Below, in pieces: positions 38,032-45,296 of a stretch of DNA of 64,000 bases (position 1 is the first letter of the stretch; every line of letters begins with the position of its first letter). The position numbers and the translations under genes were made by a program. Origin of the DNA: Domibacillus sp. DTU_2020_1001157_1_SI_ALB_TIR_016 (lineage in GTDB: Bacteria > Bacillota > Bacilli > Bacillales > Domibacillaceae); NCBI RefSeq assembly GCF_032341995.1, contig NZ_CP135438.1:1550001-1614000 (forward strand). The letters are read 5' to 3'. The notes under the pieces were generated by a model that worked only from the letters and a program-made list of their open reading frames with translations, had not been told where the DNA came from and searched no databases.

Positions 38032-38080
38032 AAACTGTAGACAAATGATATGGATGATTGTGCACATGAATAGGGTGGAT

Positions 38081-38190
38081 CGGCGGCGTCCAGGCAGCTC
38101 CGCTTTCCATGGGGCAGGCGCTGAGCCCGGCTTCGCCTGTCGGCTCCACCGGTCTCAGCTGCTCGCTCGTCCCATAGGAGTCTGCGCCGC
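38081..38190. repeat. GC-rich palindromic intergenic element, copy 1
   Basis: A strikingly GC-rich island with partly complementary ends (CGGCGGCGTCCAGGCAGCTC against GAGTCTGCGCCGCC). On the minus strand it reads GGCGGCGCAGACTCCTATGG..., sharing the AGACTCCT(G/A) core with copy 2. No coding signal. Confidence 0.6.
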
Positions 38191-38308
38191 CCTCCCGCCG
38201 CCAAGTGGCTTGCGACAAGATTGTATGGAGCTAATAAGGTCATATCTTTCTGTTTAAAAAAGAGAAAATGTCTATTCAGTCCATGCTTACTGATGTTTAA
38301 TAACACTT

Positions 38309-38426
38309 AGTGAAGCCTGCCGGACGAAGACTCCTGCGGGAAGTACAGTGAGTCGGGAGACCCCGCAGGCACAGCCGAGGAGGCTCCCGCACTGCCCGTG
38401 GAACGCGAAGTCCGGCAGGCTTCACT
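38309..38426. repeat. GC-rich palindromic intergenic element, copy 2
   Basis: 118 bases bounded by perfect 17-base inverted repeats (AGTGAAGCCTGCCGGAC and GTCCGGCAGGCTTCACT). Inside are GACTCCTGCGGGA and GGAGACCCCGCAGG, which pair as a second hairpin. This design is typical of dispersed repeats between genes in several Bacillaceae. Confidence 0.75.
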
Positions 38427-38469
38427 TATCGGCTCTTTTTCAAAAGCAAAAGCCTTTATCTACACACTG

Positions 38470-38501
38470 AAAGAACCGGTTATCCAAAACCGGTTCTTTT
38501 T
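38470..38501. terminator. Terminator of the GT2 gene
   Basis: AAGAACCGGTT and AACCGGTTCTT with T runs on both sides; on the minus strand it ends the glycosyltransferase transcript. Confidence 0.87.
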
Positions 38502-38504
38502 GAG

Positions 38505-40052
38505 TTATTTTACTTTTAGTCCGATATTCGAATGAATGGTCGTGTAAAAAGTAAAGTCACGATTTTCATAGCGAATTTGGTTTTCATTGAGTTTTCTAAT
38601 ATTGATTTTGTGGTAGTCATTATAGCGCAGGAACATCGCATAGCCCGCTGACGGCAGCTGGTTTAATAGATCAAGGCTTACTTCCAGCTTTCCACGTCCG
38701 TCCTGATCCACTTGAACAGGAATGGAATATTCTCTATTCACATCTTCTCGGTCCCTGATGATCACATCGGTAATTTGATCAACATAATCACCGTATACGT
38801 TAAAGTCCAGGCAATACTCGTTATCATAAAACCGGTCTTCTTTAAAAATGGCCAGCATCGGCACCCGTATATAGCGGTATTTTTCTTCAAGAAACGGGGC
38901 TACATGATAAGGAAGGTTGTCTTTAATCAGCACAGGCTTTACCTTCTCTTTTTTCTCCCATTCAAAAAGCTTTTCAAGCTGCTTCGTTTTTCCTTCTTTA
39001 AAAAGCTCATAAGCAATTTTATTTAACGGGTGAAAAAAGTTGTCAGAGACCTCATAGCGCAGCCCTTCTGTCGTTTTCAGTATTTCATTAAATTTATTAT
39101 AGTACAGTGCCTTCAATTTCGTTTTTTGAAAATGGCCCGTATTAAACAATCGCGTAATCGAATCAAATTCATATAATCGATTGAGCAGCATCTTCTCTTT
39201 ATCAGGCTCTAACTTTTTACTGATGATATAATGAATCACCTTTATATTGCTGTCTGTTTTTTGCATAATATTCGTTTGTTTTGTCAGCGAAGCATTATTG
39301 TCATCAAGCCGATTCAAATAATAAATGGGTGCTTTTGTCGTTGAAATCGTATTGCAGTGAATTAAGACATCCATAAAAAACTGTTTATCTTCTGCAAATT
39401 TCATTTCCGGAAAAACGATTCCATTATCTTTAATAACGCTGGCTCTGACCATCCTCGCCCGCGGCCCTAAGTGCTGAAATATATGGGGAATCGAGTAAGG
39501 AGATATATTTCTCCGTTCTTTGCAGGATTCATGCTCTCCTACAATTTTGGATCCATTTGTCTTCAGCTGTATCGTTCTTCCTACCACATAGTCATCGCCT
39601 GTTTTCTCTAAAATATCATGCAGTGTTTCCAAGCCAGAAGGTTCAAGCCAGTCATCTGCATCCAGAAAAGTAATGTACTTGGAAGTAGAGAGTTGAATCC
39701 CTAGATTGCGCGGCTGGCCGGGCGTTCCTGTATTGCATTTGAGAAAAACAGCCCGAATGTTATCATATTTAGCAGCATACTCTAACAGGATCTTTCTGGA
39801 GGAATCCGTTGAACAATCATCAACCAGGAGGTACTCAATGTGTTGAAATCCTATTGTTTGGTTGATAACCGAGTCGATCGTTTTCCTTAAATACTTTTCT
39901 GCATTATAAACCGGCGTGACCACAGATACTTTCGTTTGATTGGCTTTTCTGCCCTGTTTGTTTTCCACTTCATAATAACCGTCCGCGTTATAGTCAAAGG
40001 AACGAGTTTTCGGAAATTTTATTACATTGTAAATCCACGATACACTACCCAT
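38505..40052 (-). CDS. Family 2 glycosyltransferase with C-terminal extension
   Basis: A 515-residue GT2 enzyme. The GT-A domain begins near residue 40 (V-S-V-V-T-P-V-Y-N-A-E-K-Y-L), with nucleotide/metal motifs V-D-D-C-S-T-D-S and D-A-D-D-W, and runs to about 260. The next 250 residues include a helical part and a beta domain (H-V-A-P-F-L-E-E-K-Y-R-Y) like those of teichoic-acid-associated GT2 proteins such as TarS/TarQ or TagX-like. Its place inside the tag cluster suggests that it decorates the glycerol-phosphate polymer with sugar, an inference. GGTGG precedes the ATG. Donor sugar unknown. Confidence 0.85.
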   Translation of the reverse strand: MGSVSWIYNVIKFPKTRSFDYNADGYYEVENKQGRKANQTKVSVVTPVYNAEKYLRKTIDSVINQTIGFQHIEYLLVDDCSTDSSRKILLEYAAKYDNIRAVFLKCNTGTPGQPRNLGIQLSTSKYITFLDADDWLEPSGLETLHDILEKTGDDYVVGRTIQLKTNGSKIVGEHESCKERRNISPYSIPHIFQHLGPRARMVRASVIKDNGIVFPEMKFAEDKQFFMDVLIHCNTISTTKAPIYYLNRLDDNNASLTKQTNIMQKTDSNIKVIHYIISKKLEPDKEKMLLNRLYEFDSITRLFNTGHFQKTKLKALYYNKFNEILKTTEGLRYEVSDNFFHPLNKIAYELFKEGKTKQLEKLFEWEKKEKVKPVLIKDNLPYHVAPFLEEKYRYIRVPMLAIFKEDRFYDNEYCLDFNVYGDYVDQITDVIIRDREDVNREYSIPVQVDQDGRGKLEVSLDLLNQLPSAGYAMFLRYNDYHKINIRKLNENQIRYENRDFTFYTTIHSNIGLKVK

Positions 40053-40242
40053 AAAACCACCTTATCTTTCTACTAATATTTTTACCTTCAGGCTTCTTTC
40101 AAAGACCGCCACCATTGACGGCTGGAAGGAATGGCAGCCATACCGGCAATTATTTATTTTGTAGACATAAATCGGTACATTTATTCATATCGTGTGCAAG
40201 GATTTATTTGAAAGCCCTAATTTAGTGGCTGACTCGGGATCT

Positions 40243-41022
40243 TTACACCCTCGTCTTTGTCGATTTCACCTCTACAGCTCCGCTGCCGCGCCGTACTCTT
40301 TCTACAAATACTTGAAGGGCAAAAACAGGCAGAACCATTTGTCTTTTTATTCTTTTCGGCTCACATAAGAGGCGGTAAAACCATTCTAATCCTAATTTCC
40401 GAAACAATTCAGGTGCTCTGCAGATTCGCCCCGATAAAATATCAAAACTGCCGCCGACACCAATCATAACCGTCGCACCGAGTTCATTTTTAAACCGATG
40501 AATAAATTCCTCCTGCTTCGGGTTACCCGCACCGACTAATAAAAGATCCGGTTTCTCACGGGAGATCCGTTCTACAATGAGACGTTCCTCGTCGGAGTCT
40601 TTTTCAAAATAGCCGTGGTGTGTACCCATAACCTGAGCATGGCCGTATAATTCTGTTAGTTTCTCGCCCGCAGCTGCTACTACGTCTTCCGTACTTCCGA
40701 GCAAGAACAATTTTGTGGCCGCGCCTGTATGTTCCCTGTGCTCAAGCAGGGCATGAATCATATCATACCCCCCCACTCGCTCTTTTAAGGAATATCCTAA
40801 TATTTTAGACGCATAGATAATACCGATGCCATCGGGTGTAATCATATCAGCAGCAGAAATCACTTCATAAAAGCTTGAATCCTTCCTGGCTTTCATGACG
40901 ATTTCCGGATTGGCCGTTACAATAAAAGTTGGAAGAGCTTTTTCCATTCTTTCGTTCGTCCAGCATACTGCTTCAGTCATGTTATTTTCCGCAAACGGAA
41001 CAGATAAAATTTTCAGCACCAA
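40243..41022 (-). CDS. tagA: WecG/TagA/CpsF-family glycosyltransferase
   Basis: A 259-residue membrane-associated transferase that adds ManNAc to GlcNAc-diphospho-undecaprenol, the committed step of wall teichoic acid. Family segments: T-A-N-P-E-I-V-M-K-A, I-T-P-D-G-I-G-I-I-Y-A, E-R-V-G-G-Y-D, L-L-V-G-A-G-N-P-K-Q-E and G-V-G-G-S-F-D. The catalytic Asp/Thr in T-P-D-G is present. A C-terminal basic tail may bind membrane, as in TagA. It starts with TTG (41022) or the next GTG. Upstream is a terminator hairpin at 41121. Confidence 0.92.
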   Translation of the reverse strand: MVLKILSVPFAENNMTEAVCWTNERMEKALPTFIVTANPEIVMKARKDSSFYEVISAADMITPDGIGIIYASKILGYSLKERVGGYDMIHALLEHREHTGAATKLFLLGSTEDVVAAAGEKLTELYGHAQVMGTHHGYFEKDSDEERLIVERISREKPDLLLVGAGNPKQEEFIHRFKNELGATVMIGVGGSFDILSGRICRAPELFRKLGLEWFYRLLCEPKRIKRQMVLPVFALQVFVERVRRGSGAVEVKSTKTRV

Positions 41023-41118
41023 AAACCCACCCTTTGAATAAATTTCGTATTTGTAGCCGATAGTATTGGCTAAACGCCTGCAAAATATGTCTCAAAGGCT
41101 GTCATCTACTTTTGAGAT

Positions 41119-41154
41119 AAAAAAAACCGCCCATCCAGCTGGACAGGCGGTTCT
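41119..41154 (-). terminator. Hairpin terminator between the SLH gene and tagA
   Basis: Minus strand GAACCGCC and GGGCGGTT-type arms with a nested TCCAGCTGGA, then eight T. It lies 97 bases upstream of tagA, so it is either a second stop for the SLH transcript or an attenuator for tagA. Confidence 0.7.
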
Positions 41155-41257
41155 TAAGGGTATGGGCAGCAGTTGCTCTTAAAGAAAGACTGCCTGCACA
41201 CTTTTTTGATGAAAAACTATGCTCCTTTCACGGTTCAGTACCGTTTTAGACAAATAA

Positions 41258-41287
41258 AAAAAGCCCAAATCGTTTGGGCTTTTTTAT
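41258..41287. terminator. Terminator of the SLH gene
   Basis: AAGCCCAAA and TTTGGGCTT with a 3-base loop and T runs on both sides, 4 bases past the SLH stop. Confidence 0.92.
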
Positions 41288-41291
41288 CTGC

Positions 41292-42275
41292 TTATTCTGC
41301 TGCTTTCGTTGCAGGAAGACCTGCTGTGTGTGCAAATGAAGAATCCGCATTTGCACTTGAAGTTGTCTTCACAGCTGTGAAATCAAACGCTGCTTTTGCT
41401 TCAGATTCAAAGTCTTCAACGATCATCGTTCCTTTTTTGCCGGTTAAGGATACACCTGTATGGTTAATCATTAAAGCTTTGCGGTCATCTGTAAGAGAAT
41501 AAGAAGCAGGTTCGAATTCTTCTACACTTCCATCGCTGTACTGAACACTGAAATACAGGTATGCTGCTACATCAGCTGCTGTATAGTCTGTCGGCACCGC
41601 TTCTGTCAGATTAATTTTCGTTTGTGTGGCCGAAGTCACTTGTACATTTGCAACCACTGGGAAATAAGAATTTTCAACAACAAAGACATACGTTCCATAT
41701 AATAAATTGGCAAATTCGCCGCGCGTAATATTTAAGTTCGTGCCGTATGATGTGCTCGTCTTGCCTGATGTAACTCCTGTTCCGTAAAGAGCTTCAACAT
41801 AAGGCTTGAATACGCCGCCAACATCCGTAAATGGTGTCTGTTCTGCATAATCCTCCAGCTCAAATGCCGTTACAAGGAATTTAGCCATTGCACCGCGGCT
41901 GAGAGACAATTCCGGCTTGAATTCCGTCTTGGTTACGCCTGAAATCACCCCGATTTCAGCAAGTGCGTTAACCGATCCTTTTACACGCGGATTTAAATCT
42001 TTAAACCCGGCGTCTGGTGCGCTTTCTGTATCAAGCATAAGCATATTGGCTAAAATAACCGCCGCATCGCCCCGTGTTAATGTTTGGCTCGTACCGAATT
42101 TTGTAGCTGAAATCCCATTAACTACTTCATTGTCATATAAAAAGCTGACCGCTTCATCGTACCGGCTTCCTACATCCGTAAAAGGATGGCTGGACTCCGC
42201 GCTCGCTGGAACGGCTAAACTAGAAATCGCTACTGTAGTGGCTGTGGCAGCCGTAAATAAAGAAAGTTTTTTCAA
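41292..42275 (-). CDS. Secreted protein with three S-layer homology domains
   Basis: A 327-residue exported protein. A Sec signal peptide ends around residue 27 (V-P-A-S-A-E). Three SLH domains follow (about 30-85, 90-145, 150-205), each with the pattern F-x-D-V-x-x-x-Y or D-L-N-P-R, a central G-I/V-x-x-G and L-T-R-G/L-S-R-G/I-T-R-G. SLH domains bind pyruvylated wall polysaccharide. The C-terminal 110 residues form a beta-sandwich-like domain without cell-wall anchor or catalytic motif. It starts with TTG after GGAG. It lies next to the teichoic acid locus but is separately transcribed. Confidence 0.92.
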   Translation of the reverse strand: MKKLSLFTAATATTVAISSLAVPASAESSHPFTDVGSRYDEAVSFLYDNEVVNGISATKFGTSQTLTRGDAAVILANMLMLDTESAPDAGFKDLNPRVKGSVNALAEIGVISGVTKTEFKPELSLSRGAMAKFLVTAFELEDYAEQTPFTDVGGVFKPYVEALYGTGVTSGKTSTSYGTNLNITRGEFANLLYGTYVFVVENSYFPVVANVQVTSATQTKINLTEAVPTDYTAADVAAYLYFSVQYSDGSVEEFEPASYSLTDDRKALMINHTGVSLTGKKGTMIVEDFESEAKAAFDFTAVKTTSSANADSSFAHTAGLPATKAAE

Positions 42276-42491
42276 AGGGGTATCTCCTATTCTGCAAATT
42301 TATTAAAATGATTCTAGCACTTTCCAAAAATACAGTAAATAGGTAGAGAGACAGATAATATTGTATGAGTATCCTTAAGTTGGATAATCTACAATCAACT
42401 CTGCGAATATAATGGAATTAACTTCATTTATAGTAAATATAATCTTCTATGTTTATCATTTTCCATAATAAATAGGAAACCCTATTTGTAT

Positions 42492-42689
42492 CTAATCTAA
42501 ATCGCTCCCACACCAAGGACAATATTGAATTGCAATAACCGAGCTGCCCCCGTCGTGAATAATGATTCCAAACTCCCTGCCATCCTTATCACAGTAGACA
42601 AGCTGATCAGGACAGTCGAAGGGATTTTCATGAACATTACATTTAAAAGAAGCATGATACTTCATGTCTTCACAGCAATAGGTTTTCAT
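42492..42689 (-). CDS. Small cysteine-rich protein (DUF6980-like)
   Basis: A 65-residue protein with C-C-E-D-M at the start and Y-C-P-W-C-G at the end, flanking an N-P-F-D-C-P-D segment. The spaced cysteines suggest a zinc ribbon. I recall such proteins as DUF6980; function unknown. AGGA lies 11 bases before ATG at 42689; a GTG at 42698 is the alternative. It lies next to the insertion element. Confidence 0.65.
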   Translation of the reverse strand: MKTYCCEDMKYHASFKCNVHENPFDCPDQLVYCDKDGREFGIIIHDGGSSVIAIQYCPWCGSDLD

Positions 42690-42903
42690 TTGCTCCACAT
42701 CCTATTTTTTAATTAAACTGTGAGATTGGTTCCTGTCATTTTCTATCAGATTTTACTGAAAGAATACCCCCGCTGCCATTTCGTCAAGGGCGCAGCCCAG
42801 AAATAAGCGGTGGGGTGAATGTCAGTTTTGCGAAGCAAACGTGTTTAGTTTTGCCTTGATTTTGGTATAATTTGTATTATAGTTACTAAACGAGGTGAGT
42901 AGA

Positions 42904-44031
42904 ATGCTGGTGAACAAAGCCTATCGCTTTCGCCTATATCCAACCAAAGAACAAGAAGTGCTGATTGCGAAAACCATCGGCTGCTCGCGTTTTGTGTTCA
43001 ACCGCTTCCTTTCCTTATGGAACGAAAACTATCAAACAACCGGAAAAGGCTTATCGTACAGTGCCTGTTCTTCCCAGCTTACCAAACTCAAGAAAGAACT
43101 AGATTGGCTTCAAGAAGTTGATTCACATTCCCTGCAATCATCCTTGAAAAACCTGGCTGATTCCTTTGACCGTTTCCTCAAGAAGCAAAACAAGGCTCCA
43201 CGATTTAAAAGTAAGAAAAATAAAGTGCAGTCCTACACGACAAATATTGAAAAAAAGAATCAGCTTCCGGAGGTAAGCATTTTGGGTAATCGCATGAAAC
43301 TGCCTAAGCTGGGCTGGGTTCGTTTTGCGAACAGCCGTGACGTGCAAGGCCGTATTTTAAACGCAACGGTACGGAAAAACCCTTCCGGAAAGTACTTCGT
43401 TTCTTTGCTTGTTGAAACAGCGGTGAAAGACCTGCCCAAAACAGATTCCACCGTTGGGATTGATGTTGGCTTAAAAGACTTTGCCATTCTCTCGAATGGG
43501 AAAGTATACAAAAATCCAACGTTTTTTAGAGCGTTAGAAGAAAAGCTGGCCAAAGTACAGCGCATTCTTTCCCGCCGCCAGCGCCTGGCGATTCAGCAAA
43601 AAAAACCTTTATCAAAAGCGAAAAATGTACAAAAACAGCGTATGAAAGTGGCACGTATTCATGAACAGATTGCGAACGCACGGACTGATTACTTGCAGAA
43701 AATCACGACCGAGATCATCAAAAACCACGATATCATCGGGATTGAGGACCTGAAAGTATCAAATATGCTGAAGAACCATACATTATCCAAAGCAATCAGC
43801 GAAGTTTCCTGGTCGGAATTCCGCACGATGCTGGAATACAAAGCGAAATGGTACGGCAAGAAGGTGATCGCGGTTGATCCTCGCCACACCTCCCAAAGAT
43901 GCCATTCATGCGGGCATACAGCGAAGGAAAACCGTCGAACACAAGCGGCATTTATTTGCGTTTCCTGCGGTCATTCCGAAAACGCGGACATCAATGCTGC
44001 CCGGAATATCCATGATTTAGCCATGGTTTAG
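42904..44031 (+). CDS. TnpB RNA-guided endonuclease (OrfB)
   Basis: A 375-residue TnpB. The N-terminal helix-turn-helix/wedge part begins K-A-Y-R-F-R-L-Y-P-T. All RuvC residues are present: Asp187 (G-I-D-V-G), Glu281 (G-I-E-D-L) and Asp362 (N-A-D-I-N-A-A-R-N). The zinc finger has C333/C336 and C352/C355. No frameshift, so it is probably an active nuclease, which in this family is guided by an RNA from the right end of the element and helps the element persist after excision. The start at 42904 has GAGG 8 bases upstream. A promoter-like TATAAT lies near 42870. Confidence 0.93.
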   Translation: MLVNKAYRFRLYPTKEQEVLIAKTIGCSRFVFNRFLSLWNENYQTTGKGLSYSACSSQLTKLKKELDWLQEVDSHSLQSSLKNLADSFDRFLKKQNKAPRFKSKKNKVQSYTTNIEKKNQLPEVSILGNRMKLPKLGWVRFANSRDVQGRILNATVRKNPSGKYFVSLLVETAVKDLPKTDSTVGIDVGLKDFAILSNGKVYKNPTFFRALEEKLAKVQRILSRRQRLAIQQKKPLSKAKNVQKQRMKVARIHEQIANARTDYLQKITTEIIKNHDIIGIEDLKVSNMLKNHTLSKAISEVSWSEFRTMLEYKAKWYGKKVIAVDPRHTSQRCHSCGHTAKENRRTQAAFICVSCGHSENADINAARNIHDLAMV

Positions 44032-44190
44032 TCACACAATTTGATTTTCCGCAGGAGACTTGCTGCAAAGTCGTTCGTACTGCCAACCGTCGGAGTGACG
44101 GGTGTAGCCTAATGAATTAGGGGCCGATAGGTTCCTGTACTTAGGAATCGCCCATGTTCAACGAACGTAGTGAGTAACTGGGGGTAATTC
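44032..44190 (+). ncRNA. Probable omega RNA scaffold (right end of the element)
   Basis: The non-coding 160 bases after tnpB fold into consecutive hairpins: CCGTC-GACGG, CCTAAT-ATTAGG, TTCCT-AGGAA, GTTC-GAAC. TnpB guide RNAs overlap the tnpB end and run to the right boundary, with the guide taken from the flank. Here the flank starts at about 44191. Inferred from the family, not from a matched model. Confidence 0.55.
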
Positions 44191-44196
44191 AAATTA

Positions 44197-44949
44197 TTAG
44201 TTCCCGCTTTTAAGCTTTTCAGGCTGCCCTTTAGATAAAAACCAGCCGCCTAAAGCAATCAGAACCATTACGGACCAGAAAATTGTTTTCCAAATAGGCC
44301 CTTCAACAAAATCATGAGAAATGAGATGTACCGCCGGGTGTGCAAGGGTATGCATCAACAGCTTGACCCCAACCCAGCCTACCAGCACCATTGCTGCCGT
44401 TTCAAGGCTTGGACGCTTAACAAGTAACTCCACGAAAAACCCGGCTGCAAATTTAATGACGATCAGGCCAGCAAGCGCCCCAAGAACAATGACAATAAAC
44501 TTGGCGCCATCCATACCGCCAATAGCACCGATCGGTGTATCGGGCAAAGCCAGAACCAGTGCTACAGCTGCTAAAATCGAATCGATCGCAAAGGCGATAT
44601 CCGCTAATGCAATTTGTGCCACTGTTGCGCGGTAGCTTTTCACTTTCTTTTCTTTTTCGTGACCCTTATTCTTTTTAAGCAGGTGTTTTAAAGCAATAAA
44701 AATTAAATAAGCAGCTCCGATAGCCTGTACCTGCCAAACATGGAAAAGAAACGAAATAAGAAAAATCGCTCCAATCCTGAATACAAAAGCTAACATCAGC
44801 CCTATATTAATCGCTTTTTTCTGCTGCTCTGCCGGCAGGTTTTTAGCCATGACCGCTAAAACCAGGGCGTTATCAGCCGATAGAACACCTTCTAGAAGGA
44901 TTAAAACAATTAAAATCCATCCATACTCTAACAACAAAGACGTGTCCAT
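44197..44949 (-). CDS. TerC-family membrane protein (probable metal exporter)
   Basis: A 250-residue protein with about seven membrane helices and TerC motifs E-G-V-L-S-A-D-N-A-L-V-L-A (first acidic pair) and D-I-A-F-A-I-D-S-I-L-A-A (second). A basic, cytoplasmic K-K-N-K-G-H-E-K-E-K-K loop separates them. TerC proteins of Bacillus (YceF, YkoY) help export manganese and metallate secreted enzymes. No yybP-ykoY (manganese) riboswitch is seen upstream. Its stop codon lies 7 bases from the insertion element, so its native terminator may have been displaced. Confidence 0.88.
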   Translation of the reverse strand: MDTSLLLEYGWILIVLILLEGVLSADNALVLAVMAKNLPAEQQKKAINIGLMLAFVFRIGAIFLISFLFHVWQVQAIGAAYLIFIALKHLLKKNKGHEKEKKVKSYRATVAQIALADIAFAIDSILAAVALVLALPDTPIGAIGGMDGAKFIVIVLGALAGLIVIKFAAGFFVELLVKRPSLETAAMVLVGWVGVKLLMHTLAHPAVHLISHDFVEGPIWKTIFWSVMVLIALGGWFLSKGQPEKLKSGN

Positions 44950-45296
44950 AATTCCCTCCTTATAATAACCTATGAAAATAGTTTAAACACTTTTAAATTT
45001 TAGTATAAAACACATTATTTGTGAAATGGTTCACGGAAAATTTTTCATATAAATATACATACCCTTTTCATATGACCGATCGAGAAAGCATTAAACCTGA
45101 AACAGATACTTTTCACACATTGTTCATTTATTGAATAGCAGGATTGTGCCTGTTCCCATATGTATCAAACGAACTGCCAAGCAGAAAGATCTATCCTTTT
45201 ATCTAATTCAGCATGAACGGATCAAGGACAAGCACTTTTTTCTCGTGTTTGTAATACGCTAAACTGATTTGAAAAATAAAAATGGGAGGGTCTAGG
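44950..45296. other. Divergent intergenic region of terC and the LysM gene
   Basis: AT-rich, about 350 bases. I see no riboswitch, repeat or strong promoter pair; only the two ribosome-binding sites at its ends (GGAGGG on both strands). Confidence 0.4.

Larger units (their letters stand above)
42762..44190 (+). mobile_element. IS200/IS605-group element with tnpB only
   Basis: A 1.4-kb insertion carrying tnpB and no tnpA, as in IS1341-type elements. The outer edges are drawn from GAATACCCCC (42762) and GGGGGTAATTC (44180-44190), an imperfect inverted pair, and from structured ends: a left hairpin (ACCCC-CGCT with AGCG-GTGGGGT) and several hairpins after the stop. Exact ends are uncertain to a few bases. 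It would need a TnpA supplied elsewhere to move. Confidence 0.7.

Noticed and set aside
38045..38257. Open frames inside the GC-rich repeat region
   Set aside because: Frames exist on both strands only because of high GC; the sequence is palindromic and shares blocks with the neighbouring repeat.
44950..45296. Manganese (yybP-ykoY) riboswitch upstream of terC
   Set aside because: Expected because other TerC genes have one, but its conserved GGGGAGUAG-type sequence is not found on either strand.
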